Counted from the stretch's first letter, positions 12,252-23,866 are shown. The stretch: DNA of 64,000 bases from Carnegiea gigantea (GCA_029747015.1 JAKOGI010000052.1:624501-688500); one strand, 5' to 3'. Notes: a model not told the origin generated them from the letters alone. Numbers and translations are program-made.

Positions 12252-13469
12252 TACTACTAAAAAATCTGATTTTTCCGACAAAATTTCCAACCGAAAAAGT
12301 AATTTTTTCCGTTGGAAAATCAATTTTAATAGCCGACCGAGATGGGCTGTCGGAAGACGGAATATGACATTCCGTTGACACTGTTCCGACGGAAAACGGA
12401 GGCCGACGGAGTTGTCTTCCGACGGAACACCGACGGAAAACATTGCATCTGACGGACAAAAGGTCCGTCGGCTCCCATCTGCCGCAATTTTTTTTAAAAA
12501 AATCAGAAAAATTCAATATTCCAACAGAATTTCTGTCGGAATTCCATCATAATCGCGTCGGCAATCCGTCAGACATCGTTGGAAAATCCGTCGCAATTTC
12601 TGGAATTTTTTTTTAAAAAATGGGCACCGTGAGCCATCCCAAAACTACAATTTACACCAATATGAAATTCTATAAACTTACAAATTCAAAACTCCAAATA
12701 ATAAGTTCCAAAAAATAACATTCAATTAAATTTTTACATCATCCACATAATTACTAATAACACTTAATAATTACTTTCACATTCACATCAACACAACCAC
12801 ATTCAAAATCCAAAATCTACAAATAACTCAATAAAATTTCAACAACCCACACAAATTATTACATAATTGTTAAATTCTAACTCAAATTTGTCAAATTCAG
12901 TAAAAAATTTACTACAAGTATTAAACAAACACTACTTACTTGAAGCTACAAGAGGAAATTGGCGGTGGAATTGGGGTGGTCGGCGACATAGTAGACGGCG
13001 GCGGGTTATAGGGCGGCGGCGAAACCAGCGGCCGGCGGCAAGCTTATGGCGGCGACCACGCGCGCTCTCTCTCTCTCTACGTCGCCCTCTTTCTCTATAT
13101 TCAACTTCCGAAGTGAACGCGAAACTCGGGAGGGGGGTTTTAAAAAGTTGTTTGACGGAATATTTCGTCGAAAGTTCCGTCCGACAGTACTGTCCGACAA
13201 AATATTGATCCGTCGGACAAGGAATCTTTTTTTCAAAAAAAGTTTCCCACTTTTTGCAGAGATCTGGTCAATGCTGACCATATTTCCGACGGACGGTCCG
13301 TCGGATCGGTCGGAATCCGTCGGAAAATCCGACGGGTTAAATGTCCGTCGGAACTCCCGCCGCCTCGGTTTACTTTTTCCGTCTTTCCGTCGCCATGTCC
13401 GCCGACCTGTCCAACGGTCTCATTTTCGGTCGGCATTTTCCGCCGGAAAAAACAGAATTTTCAGTAGTG
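12252..13469. mobile_element. Non-autonomous mini-CACTA element
   Basis: The left terminus (ACTACTAAAAAATCTG, then TTTTTCCGAC) and the reverse complement of the right terminus (CACTACTGAAAATTCTG, then TTTTTTCCGGC) agree at 23 of 27 bases. Both ends are packed with CCGTCGGA / TCCGACGG subterminal motifs. A GGCGGCGG-rich block at 12960-13060 and a (CT)n block at about 13062-13090 match the layout of the right end of the 8.2-kb CACTA element at 52583-60807. Unit 1 shows the empty site (ggaatagatc near 5956). The left copy of the duplication and the first C of the terminus appear lost. Reading frames here are not real genes. Confidence 0.8.
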
Positions 13470-13928
13470 AGATCAAAAGATTGATACATTTGGACCTTCT
13501 TCATCAGTTTGGTGAATTTGCAATAATTCAACTATGAAAATTTTTATGACAGTTTCTATCAACAAAAACAAAAAAAAAAAAAATCTAAGAGATGTTCCTA
13601 TCCACCAAATTGGATTTCAAACGCACAATACTAATATGATGATTAGATTTGAGAATAAAACATATTATTTCTAATATTTTTCACAAAGTTATGATTATAT
13701 TTGATATTAATTCAATTTAATTTCAAATCGATCACTGTCCAAATGTACAAATTCCAATATTGATTTTCTAATTAACCCATACGTGACGACCCCAACTTGA
13801 TAGCAGTGCACTATCACACTGATAATACTCATAAAATTGACTAATTTTCTCACCACCAATTATTAATTAGGAAAAATAAGCAAGACTCAAGAAGTAATTA
13901 TGTTAACCCCATTGATTGAAATTTGTAA

Positions 13929-14266
13929 GAGCACCTGCATTGTTTGGATCATAGTCCAAAAGGGAGGCTCACGATCCAAAATAACATCTGCATTAGTGAT
14001 TCACATGGCTCGTCTCGCGGTCCGACTCCCTACAGTAATCCGCTCACAACTTTCTTTTTCCTTTTTTTTTGCCAACCACATTAACAAATAATGCACAATA
14101 AAAGGCTAAAACTAATTAAATATGTTTAAATATGAGTCAATGAGCAATGTTTTATTTAGTGATCCATTTGATGTAGAAGGGGGAGAAAAAATTGGATTGT
14201 AAGATGATGTGGAAGGTGTAGTCCTCTATTTATGATCGAAAAATATGGTCACCATTGCAAGTGCTC
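13929..14266. mobile_element. Tourist/PIF-Harbinger-like MITE
   Basis: It starts GAGCACCTGCATTG and ends with the inverse of GAGCACTTGCAATG, flanked on both sides by TAA (13926-13928 and 14267-14269), the usual Harbinger target. Units 1 and 2 have the uninterrupted site. It is 338 bp long and non-coding. Confidence 0.85.
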
Positions 14267-14388
14267 TAAGTCACAAAGATTATAGATTTTTCCCATTCAT
14301 TCTACGATGTTAACAAGTTTCTAAAAATACAACACCCCCAAACTTTTGATCAAAGGTGGTAAATGCCTACTTACTTTAAAGGTTAAGT

Positions 14389-15304
14389 CAGGGGCGGAGC
14401 TCTCTGTATGGGAGGGTGTCCATGGACACTCCTCTCTCAAAAAAAATTCTAATAAGATATTTTTAATGGGGTTAAATTAGTATATGCGGACACCCCTAAA
14501 TTAGGCCCAAAAAATTATAAATACTCTTTAAATATATCCAACCTACATATTGATATTTTTAATTTATTTAAACATTAAAAGTACAGTTCTAAAGTTAAAA
14601 CTTGATAGAAAAGTGCAATAAAATTAAATATACCCAAGCCCAAAATTTTCTCTCTCCCTCCTATCTTATCTAGAGTTTAGACTTTTATTTTAATTTAATT
14701 CTAATTTCTTTAATTTTCTTTAATCTTATTATTTATTTTTCAACATTTTAGCTACAATATGTTATTGGTGTAGACCTTTCTTAACTAGGCACAAATGATT
14801 GATTTGAGCTCGATGCTATTTTTTCTCCTTTTGGTGCAATTAATTGGTGCAGATTACTTTTTGTAGTTCTGTTTTATGTTTGACATGTTCGCTTCATGTT
14901 TTATTTTTTTTTTTCCCGATTTTATTGCTTTGTGTTGATGATTTATCTTCTGTAACAAATGATTTTAGTAAATGGTAGGTAACCGTAACATTTTGCGATT
15001 TCAGCACAATATACATATCAAATTCAAAATATGAAAAACCGCAAAGAACAAGCGTAGTAGTAGCGGTATCATAATTTTTTTTTCTTGGAATAAAAAACTG
15101 GGATACATTATTATTACTTGTCAACTTCCACTAGTGTAGAAATACAAGATGGAATGTTTGTTTAAAAAAAAAGAGATAGAATGCTTGTACAAAATAGACT
15201 GCCATAGTATGTATCACATAATGTCTTTTTTCTATTAATATTGTACACTGGTGATGATATTAATAGATGGACACTCCTGTTTTAAACGTCTAGATCCGTC
15301 ATTG
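14389..15304. mobile_element. Non-autonomous hAT-like element
   Basis: The left end is CAGGGGCGGAGC and the right end is the inverse of CAATGACGGATC. The left 8-bp flank GGTTAAGT reappears on the right as GGTAAGT with one base lost. Units 1 and 2 carry the empty site (aagttaagtaaatg). The interior has no transposase. Text near both ends (gtgtccatggacac) is shared with the shorter hAT MITE at 38004-38200, which suggests one family. Confidence 0.75.
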
Positions 15305-15656
15305 GGTAAGTAAATGTGTGTCCTTTGATTATTACTTTCTCTTACCATTTTACAATGGTTGAACAGCTGATGTAGCTGGCTGAAAGATGACATCGTTTAA
15401 TTCAATCTACATAATCAACTTGAGACACAAATTGTCAAAAATGCAACCTAACAAAATAAATACATAAATAAGTATTTTTTTTCCTTCCTGTCTATACATA
15501 AATAATTAGTAGTATAGGTGCTCAAAACTCTTACCCCTTTACATGTCATTCATCTTAATTTGTGTTATTTTAACTAATTATGTGTTGTGTTTGCTGAATT
15601 ATATTATCAAAACCGATTTTCATCATCTAAATATCTTCTTAATACTTTTTATGTGA

Positions 15657-15762
15657 GTATATTGGAAACAGTTTCTCCACGTACAGTCGTGTACATAATG
15701 GTAAAGTTGCCTATATCTTTGGGCCTACACTGAGAGGAGTTATTATTATTGTTGTTGTATCT
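15657..15762 (+). repeat. SINE/RTE-type 3' tail inside unit 3
   Basis: Third copy of the embedded tail: ttggaaacagtttct, gcctatat, cacactgagaggag, then (ttg)n-like sequence. Confidence 0.5.
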
Positions 15763-15876
15763 ATAGAAAAGTTGACGTAGGCCACATTTGGATCGTGAAT
15801 TTTTGTTGTCAATGTCTCTCTCTCTTTTTCTTTTCGGGGGGGGTGGGGGATCAATCAGTCTCACATTGTTACTTGT

Positions 15877-17463
15877 TGTTAGCTTAAGGCAAAAGAGGTA
15901 GGGGACGATCAAAGAAGAGTTTGGATGAGGTGATTAGAGAGGACTTGAAAGTTGTAGGACTGACAGAGGACATGACTCAGGATAGGAGACATTGGCAAGA
16001 TAAGATTAAGGTCTTAGATTTTAGAGAGTTGGCCTTGTAGCTGTTATTCGGTGTAAACAGTTGCTATGCAGGTAATGCATACATTTAGAAAGAGACATTT
16101 GATGCCTACCGTCGTAAGTTAAGATATGGTACCTTCATTTGCTATATTGCACTTATGTTTAGATAGTTTTTGTCACTTAATTTATTAGTATTTATTAGTT
16201 TATTCTCTACTGTTTATCCTTAATTTTATCCTTTTTTATAAAAATATTTTCATAAAATCCTTCTTCTATAAAATATTTTTTACGAATTCCTATTTTATGG
16301 GTCTTCTGGAATCAGCCTCTCTACGGGCAGAGATGTCAGTAGAGGTAAGGTTGCCTACATTTGGATCTCCCTACACCCCGCAAAAGCGAGATCCACACTG
16401 AGAAGTGGTGGTGTTGTTGTTACTTGTTGTTAGCTTACTTAAACTTACAATGTATTTTATGAATATGTTTTGATGAAAGACAAAGAAGGTTTGGTCCGTT
16501 GGTATGTTTATCATATAATAATTGGATTTACCTTAGAATTACTATTGTTTAAATGTGCGATATATTTAAAATGGATATTGGCATGTTAGTATTGTTTAAT
16601 TGATTTTATATAAGATGTCATAATATCTTTGAGATAGTTTAGTATTCAAATTTAAATGTGTGAGCTTTATGATATTATATTGTGTGATTCAAATTTGAAT
16701 GTGAGATTGTGATGCTATATTTATCAAGTGTCAAGATTTGCTTCAAGTATGATATTATCTTTTGATATAATATTTTGAAAGATTATGCTACAAAATAAAT
16801 CAACTTCTAGATGATTCTTTCAGCCAAGATCTTTTGTAAAAAAATAAGAAAATTAGCCGTTAAAGATCCAAAAGAAGAATATTGAGCAGAATTACGAAAT
16901 TCAAGAGCTTGAAAGATTGGATTCAAGGGCTTGAAAGACTGGGTTCAAGGCCTTGAAATAAGATGGAAGATTAACTTTCCTTATTTGGTGCGACGGTCAC
17001 TTACCAAGGTTTATTCCAATCTCTCCAACACCTCTTAGCTATAAAAATGAGAGGAATTGGCAGCTGGAAAATACACAAGAGAGAGCACAAGCAAAGAATA
17101 AGAACTAATAGCCACACTTTCAAATATCATTCTCTTGTTCACTTAATTTATTAAGTTGTACTGCTCTAATTGTAATTGGATGAGATTATAGAGTTGAAGG
17201 GTCAACTCTACCAAGGACTGATTGAAGGGTCAACTTGTAACTTGAAACTTAGAGTAGGTGTACTCGAATTGTGTAATCCCTCATAATAAAATTGGGTTAA
17301 TCCAGAAACTCTAGGCGGGGATTAAGACTGGTTGAGCTAACCTCGTTTAAAAAATACACGTGTCTTGTCCACATTTATTTTCTCGCATTAGATTATTTTG
17401 AGACTTTGATCATCACCCTATTCACTCACCTCTGGGGTGTAACTAGCCTAAACGGGGCCAACA
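15877..17463 (+). mobile_element. Copia-type solo LTR, interrupted by a LINE
   Basis: It begins TGTTAGCTTA and ends GGGGCCAACA, with CTTGT on both sides (15872-15876 and 17464-17468). Unit 1 has a single CTTGT at the same spot. Without the LINE and its duplicated target the LTR is about 1036 bp. Within it are a TATA-like box (ctataaaaatg near 17039) and a U5-like end with ttcactcacctctggggtgt, typical of copia LTRs. No internal retroelement region remains, so it arose by LTR-LTR recombination. Confidence 0.8.
15887..16419 (+). mobile_element. 5'-truncated RTE-type LINE (3' end only)
   Basis: Flanked by a perfect 18-bp direct repeat, TTACTTGTTGTTAGCTTA, at 15869-15886 and 16420-16437. The first 150 bases translate as the basic C-terminal tail typical of RTE reverse transcriptases: a PKKSLDEVIREDLK-like motif, then LTEDMTQDRRHWQDKI, ending in a stop near 16040. 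The 3' end has the ggtaaggttgcctacat and cacactgaga pattern and stops in (ttg)n, as RTE elements do. The exact duplication suggests a fairly recent insertion, made after the solo LTR formed or while it was still an element. Confidence 0.8.
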
Positions 17464-17797
17464 CTTGTTTACTGGACTAACATGCATTATGCAGTGTACA
17501 AATAAAAAGAATGTTGTAGATGTATTAGTATTTTCGTTGTACGCTTATATATAATCTGTAATGAATATATATGATCTGTAATGAATATGATTGTTAACGA
17601 AAATAGTTCTCCATGTGAGTAGTTCAGGATATTTGTGGGATATTTGTAAAGCGTAAAAGGTCAGTGTGATAATATGACATAAAATGGAGAAGGAAAAATC
17701 AAATATACGAGTTAATGCTGAAAACATTTAATAACCTTTAAAAAATAAATACAAGTGCAAATATTACTAGGTTGTATTTGAAATCAGGTTATGTCTA

Positions 17798-18075
17798 GCT
17801 TGTATTACTATTTTTTTAATACATCATTTGAAAGCAATTATTATTAGTCATGAAGGGAATTCAATACATTACTTATAATTTTTCTAAATTTTAAAAAAAG
17901 AAGAAGAAGAAGATAGTAATAAAGGAATTATCAAAAAGTATACAAAATATTAAAGTAAGAGAACAAAATTAATAGATCTTATGAGATTCAAACCCCGCCA
18001 CTTGTAAGTTATAAGGATTTGTTTACCTTTAAAGTCTATATATTAAAAGTTATCTAAATGACAAATACATGCTGG

Positions 18076-18112
<37 letters not shown>

Positions 18113-20394
18113 ACAAATGAAAGTACATACTTCTAGGCGTATGATATACATTATTATTTTCCTTTTCCTCTTTGCAAGTGGAAAGGTTGACCATGTATTC
18201 AAAAAATTATAAGAAAAAAAATTTCTCCATCTCGCATTGCTGAAAAGTTAAAACCTAGCTAACGTTGTATACACATAAATATGACTGAATGGCTATATGC
18301 CTATATTTTCCATCTAGTCATCCATGTCATACCTGAGATAAGTCTCGCCATTATTCATATAAATAAAGAACAGGAGTTGTTATATAAGTCAAAAAATATT
18401 TACCTCAATATTAAAAATAAAAAATTGGAGGGTACTTTATTTTAGGAACTCATTTTAACAAATACAACGTGGAAGTAATACTATTCACCTAATGAGTTAG
18501 GTCACGGTCCACGAATGATCAATTTACCCTAAATCTTAAACCAACTGCGCCCACTGAAAGCCTGAAACATAAAACAGGTGAACCAACAGGTCACTTGTTA
18601 CAACTTAATTATATAGCGTAATTAAAGTAATTAATTGGCTGCTTTGATCACAAACTCCTTTTTAAAAGACGCTCAGGTTCATATGCACTTTATCTCTGGC
18701 CCACAGTTGTCCGGTTCATGTGCATGCTTGTTTTGCTTTAATTAATTTGCCATGTATGTGTAAGACATTGTAACTGATTTTATGATCGACCAACTTCTAC
18801 TCTACCACTGCCACCTTATCATGTCATGTGTTCGATGAAATGTCATATGTCAGAATTTATCGTCTCCAGTAAAATTTGATCTAGTCTTTTACACAGGTTT
18901 TTATTCTTTCTTGTCGAAAATAAACGCTAAAACAAACATGACCTTAAACTGCATGGGTAATTTAGAGTTTGATTTACAAATTAAAATAGGGATATAGTTA
19001 AGGTAGCTGTATATAATCTTAATTATAATATCAATTGTATGTAGCTAACTTTATATAATCTTTATTATAAAATGTAAGTTTTTATGATTTGAAATCATAT
19101 GAAAGGTGGGGTAGATAGGTTTACATTATAGACTTTCTATTCTATGATAAATGATTGGTATTCTAGGTGCTTCGTTGTTGGAGATGCTAGTGTGATTTGT
19201 TTGTCCCAGGACATAATGCAAATGGATTACATAATTAATATTCTTCTTGTCGAGTGGCAAACTTAACACAATGAAATGAGACAGATTAGCTAATTCAGCA
19301 AGGGGCACACCCTCAATCATGCTAGCTAAAACCAAGATACCTAATTAGCAACTTCCTTGAGGGATATTAGCAACTTAGCATGAAATATTATTCCTTTCTG
19401 ATTAGGACATTTAGGACAGACTCCTCTAATAGGAAGGTGACATGTGGTGCATACAGTTCAACAGAAGTCCGGAGTTGACCACAGCGGAAGGAGAAGGACA
19501 CAGGAGGGGTGTAACGACAATTTCTTCCATACACTAGGCAATTACCATTTTGTCCTTGGGTTCTAACTTCAAAATAGAAATACCTCAAAACTTACCCTTT
19601 TAAGGGGGCTTTTTTACTACTCAATTATTTGACATCCTCATCTCGCACTCCCTAAATACAGTGAATTTTATCTACTCTTTTCTCCCTTCTCTTGTTACTA
19701 TTCTGCGATTGACTTGGGCGTTAAATGTGTCTTCCTCTGAAAAAACGTATAACATGGGGTTGACCTTCATACAAGCTGTCGAGGATTGGGCACGTCAACT
19801 CAAAGAGCTAAGTGACACGCTAACTAAGAGCAAATATCGGCTCCTCTCTCATACTTTCAAGTTCCATTCGAAACACTTTCAAAGGTCAATATTTTACCTG
19901 AAGAAAAATGACATAGTGACTAATTTATTAAGAAAAGAGTTGTGAAACAAATTAATATTCCAAGGATTTGCTATGAAAAGAGTTAAGAGAAAAATATTCC
20001 AATAATTGAGGATTGATTGATAATGTATTCGTTTAACAATAGTTAAATTACCTCTTCAAATTGAACAAATGTGTATTTTTTAAAATCTTGGATCAAAATA
20101 AGATGTTCTGAAACTAATGTGTTTGGACAAAGTTAAGAACTTAATTACTTATATGTGGCATGTGGGGGAAATAAAGCACTTCATAAAACTATTTCAAGCT
20201 AGAAGTTGGAAATTTCCTCTGTAAAGTGGAGGTTTTTTTTGGGGGGGGGGGGGGGAGGCACAAACAGAGAAGATTATGATATCATTGACTAGTAAGGGAG
20301 CATTAGCAAAAGTCAAAATTTTTTATTTACAAAAAAGGAGAAGACCACTGCAAAGACAAGGTGAAAATTCAAATTATACATATTCACCTGATCA
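17798..20394. other. Intergenic, downstream of the kinase gene; no gene seen
   Basis: AT-rich spacer with a (TA)n tract at 18081-18109 and 15 G at 20241-20255. Short frames at 19126-19335, 19388-19588 and 19661-19945 match no family I know and lack gene-like context. Confidence 0.45.
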
Positions 20395-20400
20395 TTTATT
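20395..20400 (-). terminator. Possible polyadenylation signal of the kinase gene
   Basis: AATAAA on the minus strand, 13 bases past the stop codon. In so AT-rich a region this could be chance. Confidence 0.3.
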
Positions 20401-20412
20401 GGCCCTACTAAC

Positions 20413-21777
20413 CTAGGAATTACAGTTAACATTACCGTTAGGTTGGCAGTTATTTTCCCCTTGCCATGTCCACACAATATCCTTGAGTGCAGGCCTAAGA
20501 TCCTCCTCACAAAACTTGACATACTCAAGGGTGTCCCCTGAGGACTTGGAGAACTCCACCACCGCAACCTCGGGTGCCACCTCGAACACCTCAACGGCCA
20601 CCGTTAGCTTCCCCTTCCGCCCCTCGGAGCGACCCCTCATCTTCACCATAAACTCCTTGGCGCTCACTTGAAAATTCAGTTTCTTAGCCAGGGCCTCAAT
20701 CTTAGCCACTATAGCCGAGGCAGAGCATTTGGAAGTGAACATAGACCCTACCCTCCTCTTGCTCTCGAACAAGCTCGAGAGATCGAACCCAGATGACATC
20801 GATGAGATAAATTCAAAAGCGTTATAAAATCTAGGGGACGACGTTGATTTGGATTCATTATTACCCATTGAAAATGCCTCCTGTTCAGGGGCCTCAATCG
20901 TAACTGCTAGGGGAGGTTTGAAGTCCTTAAGGAACCAGGGCTGCCTCATGATGCCCTGAATGGTCAGCCTCTTGTTCGGGTCAACCACAAGAAGCTTGGA
21001 CACAAGCCTCCTTGGCTCGGGGGGGAACCAAGGGGGAAACTCGAATTCGCCCTTAAAGACCTTTCTATACATCCTCATCACATTCTCGTCTAGAAAGGGC
21101 AAAAACCCCGAAATCAAAACAAACAAGATCACCCCACATGACCAAATATCGGCCTTGGCCCCATCATAACCCTTTCTCCTCAAAACCTCGGGGGCAACGT
21201 AGGCCGGGGTCCCACACTGCGTGTGTAACAGCCCATCTTGCCTCAAATGTTCTGGCAAAGCAGAGAGGCCGAAATCGCTAACCTTTAGGTTCCCATTTTC
21301 ATCCAAGAGGAGGTTTTCAGGCTTAAGGTCGCGATGTGACACCCCACGACTATGACAATAGTCGATAGCACTAATAAGTTGTTGAAAATACTTACGGGCA
21401 ACGTCCTCTCTGAGTCTCCCCCTAGCAACCTTAGCAAACAACTCGCCCCCCTTGACATATTCCATGACGAAATATATCCTCCCCCTCGTGGCCATGACCT
21501 CTTTCAACTCGACCACATTTGGGTGTCGAACTAATCTCATGACGGATATCTCCCTGGTAATTTGTTCCATCATACCCGCTTTCCTCACCTGATCTTTGCT
21601 GATGACTTTTATCGCGACAGACTCGTTTGTAACAATATTTTTCCCATGATAGACCTTGGCGAACGTGCCTTGGCCTAGTAATCTGCCCATCTCATACTTT
21701 CCAAAAATTATGCTCCTAGGACTTGGGGATTCATTTCCACACTCAAACTCTGGAGTTGGGTTTTGATCCATTGGCAT
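20413..21777 (-). CDS. CIPK5/25: CBL-interacting protein kinase, CIPK5/CIPK25 type (SnRK3)
   Basis: An intronless 454-residue serine/threonine kinase. CIPKs are activated when calcineurin B-like calcium sensors bind their NAF motif; they then phosphorylate ion transporters and other membrane targets. Visible parts: glycine loop GQGTFAKV (35-42), catalytic lysine K57 in VAIK, E75, HRD at 148-150, DFG at 168-170, activation-loop T186, APE at 195-197, and the kinase domain ending about 283. The NAF motif is N319-A320-F321, followed by the [16 protein letters not shown] string that marks the CIPK5/25 branch. A C-terminal regulatory and phosphatase-interaction region follows, with [20 protein letters not shown] at about 409-428. 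Length and the absence of introns fit the intronless CIPK clade. All key residues are intact, so it is probably functional. The start is the first ATG; a second lies at codon 3. Whether it is the CIPK5 or CIPK25 orthologue cannot be settled here. Confidence 0.96.
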   Translation of the reverse strand: MPMDQNPTPEFECGNESPSPRSIIFGKYEMGRLLGQGTFAKVYHGKNIVTNESVAIKVISKDQVRKAGMMEQITREISVMRLVRHPNVVELKEVMATRGRIYFVMEYVKGGELFAKVARGRLREDVARKYFQQLISAIDYCHSRGVSHRDLKPENLLLDENGNLKVSDFGLSALPEHLRQDGLLHTQCGTPAYVAPEVLRRKGYDGAKADIWSCGVILFVLISGFLPFLDENVMRMYRKVFKGEFEFPPWFPPEPRRLVSKLLVVDPNKRLTIQGIMRQPWFLKDFKPPLAVTIEAPEQEAFSMGNNESKSTSSPRFYNAFEFISSMSSGFDLSSLFESKRRVGSMFTSKCSASAIVAKIEALAKKLNFQVSAKEFMVKMRGRSEGRKGKLTVAVEVFEVAPEVAVVEFSKSSGDTLEYVKFCEEDLRPALKDIVWTWQGENNCQPNGNVNCNS

Positions 21778-22230
21778 AGCTAACGACTAATCAAGCTCAA
21801 AATTAAGAGGACGGGCTTTGAGATTTGAATTAGCTCACTTTGGAGACAAACATGGTGTTATGATTTGGGTGAGTGGTAGAGAGCTCAACAGAGAAATAGG
21901 AGAGAGAATGATGAGGGGTTTGTTTGGGGAGGGAAAACTGGGTGGTTAGAGAGTGGACTGATTAGCTACTGAAGAAAAGGGGGCTGGCGACGAGGAGCAG
22001 AGAACTTAATTATAGACAGGAAAAGAGGGGGGCAGTGAAGACGTGGCAAACTGCCATTGGAGGAGGGTGTGACAGAACATAGTTTCTAAAGAGAGAGGAA
22101 ATGGGATTTTCTCAGAAGCTGGGGGAAGGGCACACTGGAAAGAGGGAAAAAAAAAAAAAACAAAGCCCCTTGACAAATGAAATTGGTCCCCAGTAATTAC
22201 CCCACTGTGGCGCCAAATTGGGCACATCTA
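21778..22230 (-). promoter_or_regulatory. Probable 5' leader and proximal promoter of the CIPK gene
   Basis: This lies immediately upstream on the minus strand. A TATAATTA string at 22008-22015 is a plausible TATA box, which would give a leader of about 200 bases that is rich in CT on the sense strand. No cis-element stands out further. Confidence 0.4.
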
Positions 22231-23291
22231 CAGCTGAAAACATAAAATCATTATTCTGTTGTTTTGGCAGGCGAACATGCTTGGGTCCCAGCTGATTTCA
22301 GAACCGGTATATTTTGCTGTTTCTCTCAAAATATAAGGACCTAAAATAGATCGATTTTATGAAAAAATAACGTAATATTTTTTGAGATTATTTCATAATT
22401 TCTCTAAATATTTAGATGCTAAATGCATTAAAAGTCTTAACAATTAATGAAATGGTAAAATTTAGGCTCATCTTGTCTCTCGCCTGAAATTCTAGTTGTT
22501 TTTTTTCAGACATAAATGGTCACAATGAGGCCATATACACTTAACTATGGAAGTTCAAATTTATTTTCCTTAAATATCTAGATAATAATAATAATAATAA
22601 TTAAAGGGAATATTAGGTGATCATTGATCAACCGCCATAAATGGTGGGGCCAGTTAGAGGATTTTTGTTTTAAAAAAATTATTTTTTTAAAAAAAAGTTA
22701 CATAGGATGCAGGGAATAGGGATCAATAATAGAAGCATATAGTGGGGTAGACAGCCGCGTGAGTTGCTAATGTGGGTTGCATTAAGTGGCTAGATGGTGC
22801 TCAAAGTACGGCCCCTCTCTGCAGCAATAATAATACCAATCGTAGCTTATTTGAATTGGAGCAAAAATTGAATCTGACTTCTATCAAAAAAAAAAAAAAA
22901 AATTGAATCTGACTCCACTTTCAAGTGGAGATGGTGCTACTTGCGTGTCATGTTCCCTCCGACTGTTTGATGGAATTCCAATTTCTTGTGATTGATTGTA
23001 GTTCATTTTAACTTTGGGAAGAATAATTATACAAGTACAGAATATTTACAGCTAAAATGATATGACTGCACATACATTTTGGCTGATAGACATGTACAAA
23101 TATATTACGGATGCAGTCTTATGATGTAGATAAAACTGACAATTATTTAATCGATAACAACTAGCAAGGGTGCAGGTATAGGTAGATATTTGCATTAACT
23201 AAGATATGCGCATATAGTACCAAATATCTAAAATAAGCCACGCCCTATAAGTGACTAGCAACATATATGCTGAAACACAACTAAAGATAAG
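22231..23291. other. Intergenic, no gene seen
   Basis: Distal upstream region of the kinase gene. It is AT-rich with a (taa)n run near 22585 and poly-A tracts. No reading frames or element ends were recognised. Confidence 0.45.
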
Positions 23292-23299
23292 GTTATGAT

Positions 23300-23858
23300 T
23301 AGAATTGGAAAAAGCTGACCCCGATACAATTACCGATCAGAAACCGACACGAAGTTATAGTGGGTTGGGTATAAATTTTCGACGCGTTTAATTAAATGGG
23401 CTAGGTTCAAGTCGAGATTCTCGACGCGAAAAAGTACCTATTTAACCCGTTTAATTAAATGAGTTAAATAAGTCAACTCATTTTTCATTTGTTATTTATC
23501 CATTTACTTTTAATTAGATAATTAAGAATATCAAAATTTTTATAAATTGTCAATTATGATGAATCAGGGGAATGTTAAAGAGTAATTATCTAATGTGATA
23601 TGTAAGCTTTATTTTTAACACTGTAATTACGTATTAGTTGAAAATATTAAATGCGTAAATAGTCAATTAAACGAATGAACTTGACATGTTTATCTTAAAC
23701 GGATTAAGCGGATCGACCCGTTTAAAAATTAAACGGGTACAGGTCAAGATTTTTCAACCCGTTTAATTAACGGGTTAGATTCAGGTCGAGAAATTTTCAA
23801 TCCGTTTAAATTTGACACATACACGAACCCGATCCGACGCGACCTATTACCTACCCTA
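23300..23858. mobile_element. Non-autonomous hAT-like element, cggg/cccg-rich type
   Basis: It begins TAGAATTGG and ends ...CTACCCTA, flanked by GTTATGAT (23292-23299) and GTTATGGT (23859-23866), an 8-bp duplication with one mismatch. The body repeats acgggtt / aacccgt words in both orientations. It is 559 bp, non-coding, and similar in plan to 45824-46435 and 50607-51168. Confidence 0.7.
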
Positions 23859-23866
23859 GTTATGGT

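Larger units (their letters stand above)
11600..17797 (+). mobile_element. LTR-like unit 3, carrying four nested insertions
   Basis: It begins TGTGATGCG and runs homologous to units 1 and 2, but homology stops at gaaatcaggttatgt (about 17797), so the last few hundred bases are missing. Subtracting the four insertions and their duplications leaves about 2.1 kb, close to the matching part of unit 1. The third SINE/RTE tail is at about 15657-15762. This unit has gathered far more insertions than its sisters. Confidence 0.55.

Noticed and set aside
12193..13537. Several overlapping frames of 66-163 codons
   Set aside because: They lie in the mini-CACTA and come from its CCGTCGGA and GGCGGC repeats. 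They are open in many frames at once and match no protein.
19661..19945. 94-codon plus-strand frame downstream of the kinase
   Set aside because: No family resemblance and composition like surrounding DNA; kept only as a note.
20313..21534. Frames overlapping the kinase gene on either strand
   Set aside because: Shadows of the CIPK coding sequence.
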